Shown here: piece after piece, positions 16,318 through 24,658 of the stretch
Position numbering within the stretch: the stretch's first letter is position 1
Layout of the letters: every line of letters starts with the position of its first letter
Assembly: GCF_018598175.1 (NCBI RefSeq)
Contig: NZ_JAHESE010000038.1
Location: 1 to 58,321, forward strand
Length of the DNA: 58,321 nt
Source: Dawidia cretensis
Lineage (GTDB): Bacteria; Bacteroidota; Bacteroidia; Cytophagales; Cyclobacteriaceae
Direction of reading: 5' to 3'
Made by a program: the position numbers and the translations under genes
Notes under the pieces: model-generated
Told to the model about the DNA's origin: nothing
What the model saw: only the letters and a program-made list of their open reading frames with translations
Database searches by the model: none

Positions 16318-17126
16318 AGTTATCCAATATTACTGCCAATTGGCCAGGCGCGGTGGACTTGTCAAGCGCCGTTGATTCCTTTTTGGTCGCGCCGGGCGAG
16401 ACTGTTCAGGAGGCTGCGTTGCGACTCGGCCTGTTTAATGTGGGCGAGGTAAAGAGCGCAAATAAAACGATTACGGGACGAGCCGATGTGCCACGCCCCC
16501 TTACGGTTTCAGATACACCGGAGGTTGTGCCCCGCGAAGTAAAAGCCGTGATCGAAACAATGGATCGCCTGGGGTATACGGTCTTCCGAAGCGGCAAAAA
16601 GAACTACGACTTGAACCTGGTCGGGCTTCGATCTGAAAACAGCACACCCAATGCCTTTGACGACGAGCTGATGGCATTCTGGAAGTGGGAGAATCGTTGG
16701 CTGCTAAAACGGTATAAGATCACCACCGATCCGGGCCTGACTTACCTGACAGATCCTGAAAATAAACACGGCACGGCAATCCTGAAAGAGGGCCAATACC
16801 GAAGCTCGCACCGCCTGGGAAAACACAAAGGCAAATATGAGGCCCTGGTGCAAGCTAAACCCCTCACCGTTATCCGCGACTTTAACCGCGACAAGCTGCT
16901 TGATTTTGCTTCCGGCAAAGAACAAACCGGCATCTTTGGTATTAATATTCACCGCGCCACGGCCAACGGTGAATCAACATTTGTAAACAAATGGTCAGCG
17001 GGCTGCCAGGTGTTTGCCCGGTCGGCAGAGTATAATGAGTTTATCAAGCTCTGTAAGTTGGCGATAGCCGAATGGGGTAATTCGTTTACCTATACCCTTC
17101 TGCGCCGGAAGGAGGTTGGCCTGTAA
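16314..17126 (+). CDS. Putative peptidoglycan-active enzyme with NIHR...SAGCQ (YkuD-like/phage lysin-like) domain (operon gene D)
   Basis: The 270-residue protein has an N-terminal region (1-70) and a C-terminal domain (about 75-265). The latter runs through TTDPGLTYLTDPENKHGTAI, EGQYRSSHRLGKHKGKYEAL, VIRDFNRDKLLDF and GIFGINIHRAT, then KWSAGCQVFA. H213 and the S228-x-G-C231 group are placed like the H...S-x-G-C catalytic site of L,D-transpeptidase (YkuD) enzymes, and I know this version mainly from phages and Bacteroidota proteins of unknown role. There is no signal peptide, so like an endolysin it would need help to reach the cell wall. It overlaps gene C by 4 nt. Possible jobs are lysis, wall remodelling, or attack on a neighbour. 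Confidence 0.7.
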   Translation: MKLSNITANWPGAVDLSSAVDSFLVAPGETVQEAALRLGLFNVGEVKSANKTITGRADVPRPLTVSDTPEVVPREVKAVIETMDRLGYTVFRSGKKNYDLNLVGLRSENSTPNAFDDELMAFWKWENRWLLKRYKITTDPGLTYLTDPENKHGTAILKEGQYRSSHRLGKHKGKYEALVQAKPLTVIRDFNRDKLLDFASGKEQTGIFGINIHRATANGESTFVNKWSAGCQVFARSAEYNEFIKLCKLAIAEWGNSFTYTLLRRKEVGL

Positions 17127-17547
17127 AACATATACCATACTTCGGTTATATAGGGGTACATGTACTCCTGATGTTGTGTTTTGATTTCACGGCGTAAGCC
17201 TTACCATTCATAATCCTGCCGCTGGAGCGCAAACGATAGCATTTTAGCAAATACTTTAATAAGGCTGCGGCGTGAACTTACCGGATTTTACGAAAGCTTT
17301 GTTGTGCTGGTCATAACAGTCAGGTGACTTTCTTTCTCTCTCTTTTCGACCAAACGGTCGGCATTGGTTTTATTCCACTGGGCGGTCAGCCCAAGCGTTA
17401 GTCGATTCAGTCGTGGTGTGTGGCGCTCTATAGTGTCAATTTACCGCTGAAACCCCGGCGTGGGGTGTGCATTATTCAAGTATGATTACGCCGGGATTTG
17501 GATCAGCGCTTATAGTTCTCTCCTATTATAAATAAATCGACAACCCT
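17127..17547 (+). other. 421-bp intergenic region, leader of the PQQ dehydrogenase gene with alternative hairpins
   Basis: No gene is visible. Near the 3' end, ACCCC-GGCGT-GGGGT (17452-17466) and the longer pairing CCCGGCGT (17454-17461) with ACGCCGGG (17488-17495) share bases and exclude each other. They lie about 50-95 nt upstream of the dehydrogenase start. A GTACATGTAC palindrome lies near 17157-17166 after gene D. Confidence 0.5.
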
Positions 17548-20500
17548 ATGGAAATTTTCTATCAACATGTTAGACGAGCGGCGGCCGTGTGTTTCCGGCG
17601 TCGCTTTCTTTGGCTGGCGGCATGCTGCCTGCTACTCGCCAGTACACGACTCCACGCCCAGTATGTCGTGGAAGATTTAACACCCAGCACCGTTATCCGC
17701 GAGGGACTTTCGCTGGCGCAAGCATCTGACGGCCGGATCTTTATCGCCGAACGCGCCGGCGTTGTGAAAGTATACCAGAACGGCACCGTGTCTACTGTGT
17801 TTACGGTTACCACGACGACGGACAGCGAGCAAGGGCTTCTCGGCCTAACCCTGCACCCGAACTTTGCGAGCAATGGCTATATCTATATATTTTATACGCG
17901 TGCCGACAAGTTTAACCACATCATCGAGCGTGTGCAGATCAACAGCAACAACCAGGAAGTGGGACGCCAGCAAATTCTGACGCTGGACCCGATCCAGGGT
18001 GGCTTTCACAACGGTGGCGACCTGCAGTTCTTTAACGGGTTCCTGTTCATTACGACGGGTGACAGCCAGAACAATGCTAACTCGCAGGACCTGACGAACT
18101 ACCGCGGCAAGATCTTGCGTGTCACGGATGCCGGTCAGCCGGCGCCTGGCAACCCGTTCTTTGGCAGCGGCACGGTGCAACGCCAGAGCATCTGGGCTTA
18201 TGGTTTCCGGAATCCGTTCCGGCTGGTGCCCAACGCCCGGGCCAATAAACTGTTTGTGTTGGATGTGGGCACGTCGTGGGAGGAGATCAACGACATTACC
18301 AACCCCGCACCGCTGTATAACTATGGCTGGGGCCACCCGCAGGGCGGCGACGGCGTGCAAACAGAAACGAATCTGTTTGTAAATCCCATCTTTACGTATG
18401 CCACCGGTTCCATCGGCAATGCACTGACCAACGGTTTGTTATATAATCCCACCGTATCACGATACCCGGGTGAGCTGACGAACAAATTCATCATCAAAGA
18501 CTATGTGCGAAATGAGATGCGGGTGTTTGACCCGACGCAGAGCAATCCCGCCTCTACCATCTTCTATACCTCGCCGCATCGTTCAGCGCTGGGTATGATG
18601 CTGGGCAACGATGGATATATCTATTATTGCGATTATGGCACCAACGGCAATCTCATCCGGTTGAAGTATGGCGAAGGCCAGGCACCGCAGGTGATCAACC
18701 ACCCGGTGTCGCAGACAATCGTGGAAGGAAGCCCGGTGACGTTTGGTGTAGACGTTTCCGGTCAGGAACCGTTTACGTATCAATGGCAGTATAATCAGGT
18801 CAATATACCGGGTGCCAACGGCCGCACGTACACGATTCCGGCAGTAACGATGCAACAGGCGGGTAATTATCGCTGTGTAATCCTGAACAGCATCGGCACG
18901 ATCACCAGTAACAACGGTGTACTGACCGTGCGTGAATTTAACAATCGTCCGACGGTGCAGATCGCCGCTCCCATCGCGTCGCTGACGTGGGATGCAGACG
19001 ACAATATTTCCTTTGCGGCTACCGCCACCGACGTAGAAGACGGCGTGCTGCCGGCGAGTGCGTTCTCCTGGAGCATCGATCTGTTCCACGAAGATGTACC
19101 GGGTGCAGGACACTCCCACCCCGGCGCCAGTCCGCAGGGCGTACGGTCGGGTAACTTTATTGCCGGCAACCAGGGCGAGAAGACACCGAATGTGTGGTAT
19201 CGCTTCCTGGTAACGGTGACGGACAGTGACGGCCTGACGGACACGGCGTATGTCGATGTTCATCCGAACCTGATCACGGTGACGGCTACGACGGTACCGG
19301 CGGGGCTCTCGATCGAGCTCAACCAGAAACCGGGAACGGCTCCACGTGTACAACGCGTTGTTGTCAATGCAGACCTGCAGGTATTGAATGCGCCGACGCA
19401 GCAGTTCATCGGCAATACGCGTTACGACTTTGACCACTGGAACCACGGCGGCGCTGCCAACCAGCTCTTCCGCGCGCCCGGCCAGGACGTTACCTATACC
19501 GCGCACTACACGGCTACCGACGTAAGCCAACGCCCGTACCTGGGTGTGGTTGGCCAGATTCCGGGCCGTATCGAAGCGGAGCATTATGACGAGGGCACGG
19601 GTGCATATTTTGATATCAACATGGGCGGCGACGGTGGCTTCCGCGCCGGCGACGGCGTGGGCACGGAAGGCTCATCTGAAGGTGGCAATAACATCGGCTG
19701 GGTAGTAGCCGGCGAATGGCTGGAGTATACTACGAATGTAAACCAGGCCGGTAACTATACCATCGGCTTCCGCATTGCATCGCCCAACGACGCCCGCAAG
19801 CTTCACCTGGAAGTAGATGGCGTGAATGTTACGGGCACGATGAACATCCCAAACACGGGTGGTTTCCAGACCTGGCAGACGGCGTCTGTCTCCAACATTC
19901 CTCTGACTGCGGGGGCGCATATCATCCGTGTGCACTTTGAGGCCAACGACATCAATTTCAACTACCTCGACTTTACGTACGATGGTGACGCGAACACGGC
20001 GCCGATCGCCGACTTCGAGGCCAGCACACAAACCGTTTGCCTCGGTGGTTCTGTGACTTATACGTCTGTTTCGCTTGGACAGATTACGGGCTATGCCTGG
20101 AACTTTGGCGTCGGCGCAACGCCGGCCACGGCTACCGGTGTTGGTCCGCATACCGTTACCTATGCCACTACGTCCGCTGCCGGGCCGCGCACGATACAAC
20201 TGGTTGTAACCAATGCTGCCGGCAACAACACGAAGACTGCGACGATACAGGCCACCAGCTGCACGAGCGTACAGACGCCTTTTGGCGGATCGCCTGCAAT
20301 TATTCCGGGGCGTGTTGAGGCCGAGGCGTATGATCAGGACGGCGAAGGCATCGCTTACCACGACCTAAGTACCGGTAATGCCGGTGGCGCATTCCGCAGT
20401 GACGGCGTCGATATTCAGGGAGCCGCGGGTAGCAACTTCAACATTGGCTGGGTCGAAGCCGGCGAGTGGCTGGAGTATACTGTAAACGTTACCGTGCACG

Positions 20501-21420
20501 CCGAATATACCATCGCCTTCCGCGTAGCGACGCCCTATGACAACAAGGTGCTGCACCTGGAGCAAAACGGTGTGAACATTACCGGCCCGATCACGGTGCC
20601 GAACACCGGTGGTTTCCAGAACTGGCAGACTGTGAGCGTCACCGACCTCCATTTGCATGAGAACATCTCCGAGCTGCGCGTGGTGTTTGAAGGTGCCGAC
20701 ATCAATTTTGACTATATCGACTTTACGCCGGTTACGGGCAGTCATGATCCGGAGCCGGAACCAGAGCCGGAAGTACCAGGTACACCCATCAGCCTGACGC
20801 TGCAAGCAGAAGACGCGACGGTGAGTGGCGCGGTGGTGACCGCCAACCAGGCGGGTTATACGGGCGCTGGCTTTGTAGATTACGTAAACGCCAGCGGTGA
20901 CTATATTGAATGGAACGTCACTGCACCAGCGGCTGCCGCTGTGACGTTGTCGTTCGACTATGCGCTGCTCGGTGGCAACCGCCCGCTGGATGTAGTGGTG
21001 AACAACACATCGTTGGGTGCTTCTAACTTCCCGGCCACGGGTGCGTGGTCGACCTGGTCGTCTGTTAACGTGCCGGCTACGCTGCAGGCCGGTAACAATA
21101 CCATCCGATTGGTAGCCCGTGGCTCCAGCGGCCCGAATGTTGACCGCCTGCGCGTCAATAGCGTGAGCACCGGTAACAGTGACGCCCATGTAACATCGCT
21201 CGTCGTGTTGGGTAACGAGTCGACGGTACGGGCATTCCCAAACCCTTCTACCGGCCGTTATACCCTTTCGGCTACGGTGGCGTGGACGGTGGTCAATGCC
21301 GTTGGCAACGTGATCGTGTCGGGTCACGGCCAGGAGGTAGACCTGACGCAGCGTCCTGCGGGGGTATATACCATCATCGTCGGCGGTGGAAAGCAGAAAA
21401 TCAAAGTGGTGAAGCATTAG
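17548..21420 (+). CDS. Secreted PQQ-type sugar dehydrogenase with Ig, PKD and three carbohydrate-binding domains, T9SS sorted
   Basis: The 1290-residue protein has a long signal peptide (ending RLHAQ), then a soluble glucose/sorbosone dehydrogenase-like propeller at about 40-372 (EQGLLGLTLHPNF, GFHNGGDLQFF, YRGKILRV and YGFRNPFRL). An Ig-like domain (381-461), a beta domain (466-575), a further sandwich (576-668), a CBM6-type domain (670-813), PKD (815-906), a second CBM6 (915-1063), a PEPEPEPEVPG linker, a third carbohydrate-binding domain (1080-1208) and a type A sorting domain (1218-1290, starting AFPNPSTGRYTL) follow. The two CBM6 copies share IGWVVAGEWLEYT-type and NIPNTGGFQTWQT-type segments and look like an internal duplication. 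Likely role: oxidation of polysaccharide-derived sugars at the cell surface. A strong terminator follows. Confidence 0.88.
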   Translation: MEIFYQHVRRAAAVCFRRRFLWLAACCLLLASTRLHAQYVVEDLTPSTVIREGLSLAQASDGRIFIAERAGVVKVYQNGTVSTVFTVTTTTDSEQGLLGLTLHPNFASNGYIYIFYTRADKFNHIIERVQINSNNQEVGRQQILTLDPIQGGFHNGGDLQFFNGFLFITTGDSQNNANSQDLTNYRGKILRVTDAGQPAPGNPFFGSGTVQRQSIWAYGFRNPFRLVPNARANKLFVLDVGTSWEEINDITNPAPLYNYGWGHPQGGDGVQTETNLFVNPIFTYATGSIGNALTNGLLYNPTVSRYPGELTNKFIIKDYVRNEMRVFDPTQSNPASTIFYTSPHRSALGMMLGNDGYIYYCDYGTNGNLIRLKYGEGQAPQVINHPVSQTIVEGSPVTFGVDVSGQEPFTYQWQYNQVNIPGANGRTYTIPAVTMQQAGNYRCVILNSIGTITSNNGVLTVREFNNRPTVQIAAPIASLTWDADDNISFAATATDVEDGVLPASAFSWSIDLFHEDVPGAGHSHPGASPQGVRSGNFIAGNQGEKTPNVWYRFLVTVTDSDGLTDTAYVDVHPNLITVTATTVPAGLSIELNQKPGTAPRVQRVVVNADLQVLNAPTQQFIGNTRYDFDHWNHGGAANQLFRAPGQDVTYTAHYTATDVSQRPYLGVVGQIPGRIEAEHYDEGTGAYFDINMGGDGGFRAGDGVGTEGSSEGGNNIGWVVAGEWLEYTTNVNQAGNYTIGFRIASPNDARKLHLEVDGVNVTGTMNIPNTGGFQTWQTASVSNIPLTAGAHIIRVHFEANDINFNYLDFTYDGDANTAPIADFEASTQTVCLGGSVTYTSVSLGQITGYAWNFGVGATPATATGVGPHTVTYATTSAAGPRTIQLVVTNAAGNNTKTATIQATSCTSVQTPFGGSPAIIPGRVEAEAYDQDGEGIAYHDLSTGNAGGAFRSDGVDIQGAAGSNFNIGWVEAGEWLEYTVNVTVHAEYTIAFRVATPYDNKVLHLEQNGVNITGPITVPNTGGFQNWQTVSVTDLHLHENISELRVVFEGADINFDYIDFTPVTGSHDPEPEPEPEVPGTPISLTLQAEDATVSGAVVTANQAGYTGAGFVDYVNASGDYIEWNVTAPAAAAVTLSFDYALLGGNRPLDVVVNNTSLGASNFPATGAWSTWSSVNVPATLQAGNNTIRLVARGSSGPNVDRLRVNSVSTGNSDAHVTSLVVLGNESTVRAFPNPSTGRYTLSATVAWTVVNAVGNVIVSGHGQEVDLTQRPAGVYTIIVGGGKQKIKVVKH

Positions 21421-21444
21421 CATTTCCCCAAACCTTACATATAC

Positions 21445-21477
21445 AAAGAGGCTGTCTCCGTGAGACAGCCTCTTTTA
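21445..21477 (+). terminator. Strong intrinsic terminator after the PQQ dehydrogenase gene
   Basis: GAGGCTGTCTC (21448-21458) pairs perfectly with GAGACAGCCTC (21462-21472), with extra A-T pairs at the base, followed by TTTT. It separates the dehydrogenase from the phage-like pair. Confidence 0.9.
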
Positions 21478-21510
21478 TTGAACTCAGGTAAAATAATTTC
21501 ATCGATCTCG

Positions 21511-21540
21511 TTGTATGTAAGTGTCTTTTATGTAGATTTG
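21511..21540 (+). promoter_or_regulatory. Promoter of the phage-like structural/SGNH pair
   Basis: TTG (21511-21513), 19 nt and TAGATTTG (21533-21540) fit the Bacteroidota vegetative consensus exactly. Transcription would start near 21547, giving a leader of about 250 nt before the gene at 21798. Confidence 0.75.
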
Positions 21541-21751
21541 AATATACCTGAAAGCAGATAGATGGTAAGTGATTGTAGTTCGGTTTTTTCCGAAGCGTTA
21601 TAGCGTAATTTCTGCCCAGGGTCTCTTTTATCAGATACACATATATAGTTTACGACTACCGCAAGGAAATCTTGCGTTATGCGTTCATTCGACTTTACCT
21701 GACGGTTTTTGTCGATTGCTCGTAGTGGATTTATTTTATCCTCTTCTGATG

Positions 21752-21785
21752 AAGGAGGTGTGTAATGTTATTGTGCTCATTCTAA
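21752..21785 (+). other. Strong Shine-Dalgarno and six-codon leader ORF
   Basis: AAGGAGGTG (21752-21760) matches the 16S rRNA tail, which is rare for Bacteroidota. It precedes ATG (21765) and the short frame MLLCSF-stop (21765-21785), 12 nt before the next gene start. It may be a translated leader peptide or an entry site for re-initiation. A CGCAAG-GAAAT-CTTGCG hairpin lies upstream at 21660-21676. Confidence 0.45.
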
Positions 21786-21797
21786 CCAATTAAAACC

Positions 21798-22217
21798 ATG
21801 ATAACCATAACTCAAAAAACCAAAGAGCTTCTCATGAGTGGAAGTATCAATCTTCAGGTTGACACCTTTAAAATAATGGCGTGCAGCCAATTCACACCAA
21901 ACGCTGCCACGCAAGACTTTATACCTTCTGTGTCGTCGTTTGAAATCACAGCAACGGGATATACCGCCGGTGGCGCTCCCCTCTCGGGCCAATCCATCGA
22001 TCGGAATAATACGGACCTGCGCATCTACTGGAACTTCAACGACCCCAGCTGGACCATCACCGGCACCATGACGGCTCAAATGTTCGTGATCTACAAGGAC
22101 ACCGGCACGCCCGAGACGTCGCCCATTGTTGCCATCATTGACAAGGGCGCGCCGCAATCCAGAACCGATGCAGACTTCGTACTGCAATTAAATGCAAAGG
22201 GTTTAATTGGATTATAG
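21798..22217 (+). CDS. Phage virion structural-like protein (tail/fibre-associated type)
   Basis: The 139-residue protein has the pattern of a phage structural protein family: MITITQKTKELLMSGSINLQ, then DTFKIMACSQFTPNAAT, then EITATGYTAGGAPLSGQSI, then a TWT-type segment (PSWTITGTMTAQMFVIYKD) and a final FVLQLNAKGLIGL. In phages this family sits among head or tail genes. Here no capsid, portal, terminase or tail-tube gene is nearby. It has its own promoter and 250-nt leader, and the SGNH gene follows after one base. Assignment is from remembered pattern similarity. It could be an adapter that displays the hydrolase next to it. Confidence 0.65.
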   Translation: MITITQKTKELLMSGSINLQVDTFKIMACSQFTPNAATQDFIPSVSSFEITATGYTAGGAPLSGQSIDRNNTDLRIYWNFNDPSWTITGTMTAQMFVIYKDTGTPETSPIVAIIDKGAPQSRTDADFVLQLNAKGLIGL

Positions 22218-22218
22218 T

Positions 22219-24450
22219 ATGACCATACCAATCGATCTGTACACGATTGACTTCGTGACGCTGGAGCCGGATATCGCCGTTGCAGAGATCCACATCGCCG
22301 CCTACGATCCGGGCAACGGTAAAGTAGGGCTGAGCATTGACTATCCTGTCAACATCCTCACGGGCACGCCACGTATTGTTGGCCTGGGCTCTTCCACGAT
22401 GACTGCAGCCGGCGCCAGCAGCTACGCGAATGGCCTTCCCGGATTACTCACGACATGGGTGAACAACAACTCCGCCGGCGGCATATTCATTGAAATGGCT
22501 GAGAACGGCAAGTGGAGTGGCGCATTCATGCCAGACGGAGAGAACGCCGCCAGTGATTGGAACCTGAATATAGAGGCAGCGCTCGCACTCCATCCCACGA
22601 TCATTATCGTGTCGCTGCCGTCAAACGACCCGTCGTTTAACACCAACGCGCAATTCCTCTCCAATCTGCAGCGTATTTCCGATGTTTGCCGGGAACGAAA
22701 TATATACTGCTTTGTCACCACTACGCAACCGCGAACAGAATACAACAGCACCCTGCAACAGATGCTGTACGACGCGGCGCAACTCATCCGGAATAGGTTT
22801 GAGAACTTTGCGGTAGAGGTATTCGCGCCGCTGGCCGAGCCACACACGGCACAACTTCCGGCTGTTATAAAGCCACAATACCGCCCCGGCGCAGATGCGA
22901 TACACGTTAACAATGCCGGGCATGCCCTCATACGAGATGCCGTGGTCGCAACCATGCAGGCTTACTTCATAAACAAACACTATGTAAAATACCAGGTGCA
23001 GCGAAGCACCAGTCCAACGACCGACTTCTCCCTATACCTGGATAATATAACCACAAACGACATTCAATTTAACCGGCAGGATGGCCAGCGATATTACTAC
23101 CGCGTACGTGCACAACGCTCCGACTTGAGTTACACCACCTTTTCGAATGTTGTGAGCCTGCGGCAGGAGATTTACGCCGGCGAGGTTATCCAGACTGTGC
23201 GGATAAACTTTGCCAACACGGACCGGCCGGGCCCGGTTGCCGGATGGAATACGTTGCTGCCGGCAGGCAACGTGCCGACGGCCGGCCAGGAGTTTAATAA
23301 CATGCTGGATACCGCTGGCGTAAACAGTAGCATCGGTGTAAAGATTACCGGGGCATTTGCCAGCGTGCGGTCCAATGGCGGCAGCGGCGGCCCGGTCTTC
23401 CCGGTAGATGTTATTCGCACCAGTTGGCTCGCCGACGCCACCAACCGTGCCGAGTTACGCTTCTCCGGTTTGGACCCGGCGTTTCTGTATACTTTTAAAT
23501 TTCTTGCGTCGTATGCTACTTCTCCGGATGCTGCTCCGTGGTACAGCGGCTATGTGGTTGGCAACCGTTCAGCATCTGTGGCCGCAAACAACCCTGTGAC
23601 GTACGCGAATAACGGCACTACGGCCGACCTACCGGGCCTCCAGCCAAAGCCAGACGGAACCGTTACGGTCAAAATAAAAGCGTTGCCGGCCGTTGCATTT
23701 GCATTCGTGAATGCGCTCATTCTTCAGAAGCTCAACCAGAGCAACGCGGTTTCGCTGGACCTGCAAACATTTGACTTTACGAAGCTGGAGCCCGTAGTAC
23801 GCCTGGGTGGAATAACCGAGGGAACAGTAAATATAAACCTCACCGGACCGCTCGATACCGACGTGCCGACATGGAACAAGGTAAACGCCACCACGTCAGA
23901 AACGGTCAACGATCTGACCAGGACTGACGGCGTAAACACCAGCATGGGTATGCGGTTTACCAATATCCAGCAGCCGCGCACCGACAACGGACCAGGTTAC
24001 CCCGGGTCTGCAGCCTATCCCGCCCCGGTGATGCGGTACAACATTTACCGCGCAGGCAACCCGCCCATGGTCATATACCTGACCAACATCAACCCGGCAT
24101 TCCGGGTGGATCTGGAAATCATGTGCTCGGCCAACGACACGAATAACGTACAGTCTCTGACAGTAGGCAGCGAGACAAAGCAGGTTAATGTCTACGACAA
24201 TCTCGATCGCCTCGTCACATTCACTGACGTGCATCCGAACACTAACGGCGAGATTGCTATTACCGTCGCGTGGATCTCGGGTCCGTCTACAGGCTTTACA
24301 TACGTTACCGCTATGAAGGCGACCCTACAAGCCCCCAACATGCCCGTGACGCTGGATTTGTACACGATTGATTTTGTTCTGGAGATCAACCAACAAAGTA
24401 TTCCGCTGCCATTATATACGACCGTGGGAAACCAAATAAGAACGCTCTAA
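22219..24450 (+). CDS. SGNH/GDSL-type hydrolase with repeated beta-sandwich domains
   Basis: The ATG at 22219, one base after the previous stop, is preferred over the in-frame TTG at 22207. The 743-residue product has an SGNH esterase domain at about 53-254: block I GLGSST (S58/S59), block III SLPSND and block V DAIHVNNAGH (D226, H229). A fibronectin type III-like domain (about 255-314) and two related beta-sandwich domains (about 322-502 and 525-707) follow. A motif of the type LDLxTxDFxxLEP occurs three times (near residues 4, 514 and 713), the last starting an incomplete unit that ends the protein. No signal peptide is present. The pairing suggests a phage-derived receptor-binding or polysaccharide deacetylating device. 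Confidence 0.72.
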   Translation: MTIPIDLYTIDFVTLEPDIAVAEIHIAAYDPGNGKVGLSIDYPVNILTGTPRIVGLGSSTMTAAGASSYANGLPGLLTTWVNNNSAGGIFIEMAENGKWSGAFMPDGENAASDWNLNIEAALALHPTIIIVSLPSNDPSFNTNAQFLSNLQRISDVCRERNIYCFVTTTQPRTEYNSTLQQMLYDAAQLIRNRFENFAVEVFAPLAEPHTAQLPAVIKPQYRPGADAIHVNNAGHALIRDAVVATMQAYFINKHYVKYQVQRSTSPTTDFSLYLDNITTNDIQFNRQDGQRYYYRVRAQRSDLSYTTFSNVVSLRQEIYAGEVIQTVRINFANTDRPGPVAGWNTLLPAGNVPTAGQEFNNMLDTAGVNSSIGVKITGAFASVRSNGGSGGPVFPVDVIRTSWLADATNRAELRFSGLDPAFLYTFKFLASYATSPDAAPWYSGYVVGNRSASVAANNPVTYANNGTTADLPGLQPKPDGTVTVKIKALPAVAFAFVNALILQKLNQSNAVSLDLQTFDFTKLEPVVRLGGITEGTVNINLTGPLDTDVPTWNKVNATTSETVNDLTRTDGVNTSMGMRFTNIQQPRTDNGPGYPGSAAYPAPVMRYNIYRAGNPPMVIYLTNINPAFRVDLEIMCSANDTNNVQSLTVGSETKQVNVYDNLDRLVTFTDVHPNTNGEIAITVAWISGPSTGFTYVTAMKATLQAPNMPVTLDLYTIDFVLEINQQSIPLPLYTTVGNQIRTL

Positions 24451-24514
24451 GAGCCGTCAGAAGGTACACTATGCCCGTAGGCATTGGCCCCTTAGCATGG
24501 AACGCGCGTGACCT

Positions 24515-24545
24515 GGGCACCTCGACTTTTGGAGTGCCCTTTTTT
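24515..24545 (+). terminator. Intrinsic terminator after the SGNH gene
   Basis: GGGCAC (24515-24520) pairs with GTGCCC (24534-24539), with a further CTC/GAG pairing across a bulge, and is followed by six or more T residues. A second perfect hairpin, TATCCTG-TCTGT-CAGGATA (24547-24565), lies just after it. Confidence 0.85.
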
Positions 24546-24569
24546 CTATCCTGTCTGTCAGGATAGGCG

Positions 24570-24647
24570 ATATTTACTGCAATTACGATTAATATCATCC
24601 ATATTTACTGCAATTACGTATAATACATTATATTTACTTCAATCACG
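24570..24647 (+). repeat. Three tandem 18-bp repeats upstream of padR
   Basis: ATATTTACTGCAATTACG occurs at 24570-24587 and 24601-24618, and a variant with two changes occurs at 24630-24647. Repeat starts are 31 and 29 bp apart, about three helical turns, and the last copy ends 11 bp before the padR start. This is a likely operator array for PadR autorepression. Confidence 0.65.
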
Positions 24648-24658
24648 TACAATATCCC

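Noticed and set aside
18583-19584. Long minus-strand frames (18583-19584, 19672-20361, 20365-21423) inside the PQQ dehydrogenase gene
   Set aside because: Arginine/histidine-rich antisense shadows of a GC-rich coding frame, without domains or starts; the plus-strand protein is continuous and well supported.
24570-24647. Possible CRISPR-like array
   Set aside because: Only three 18-bp units with 11-13 bp gaps of similar AT-rich text, directly in front of padR, and no cas genes; an operator array fits better.
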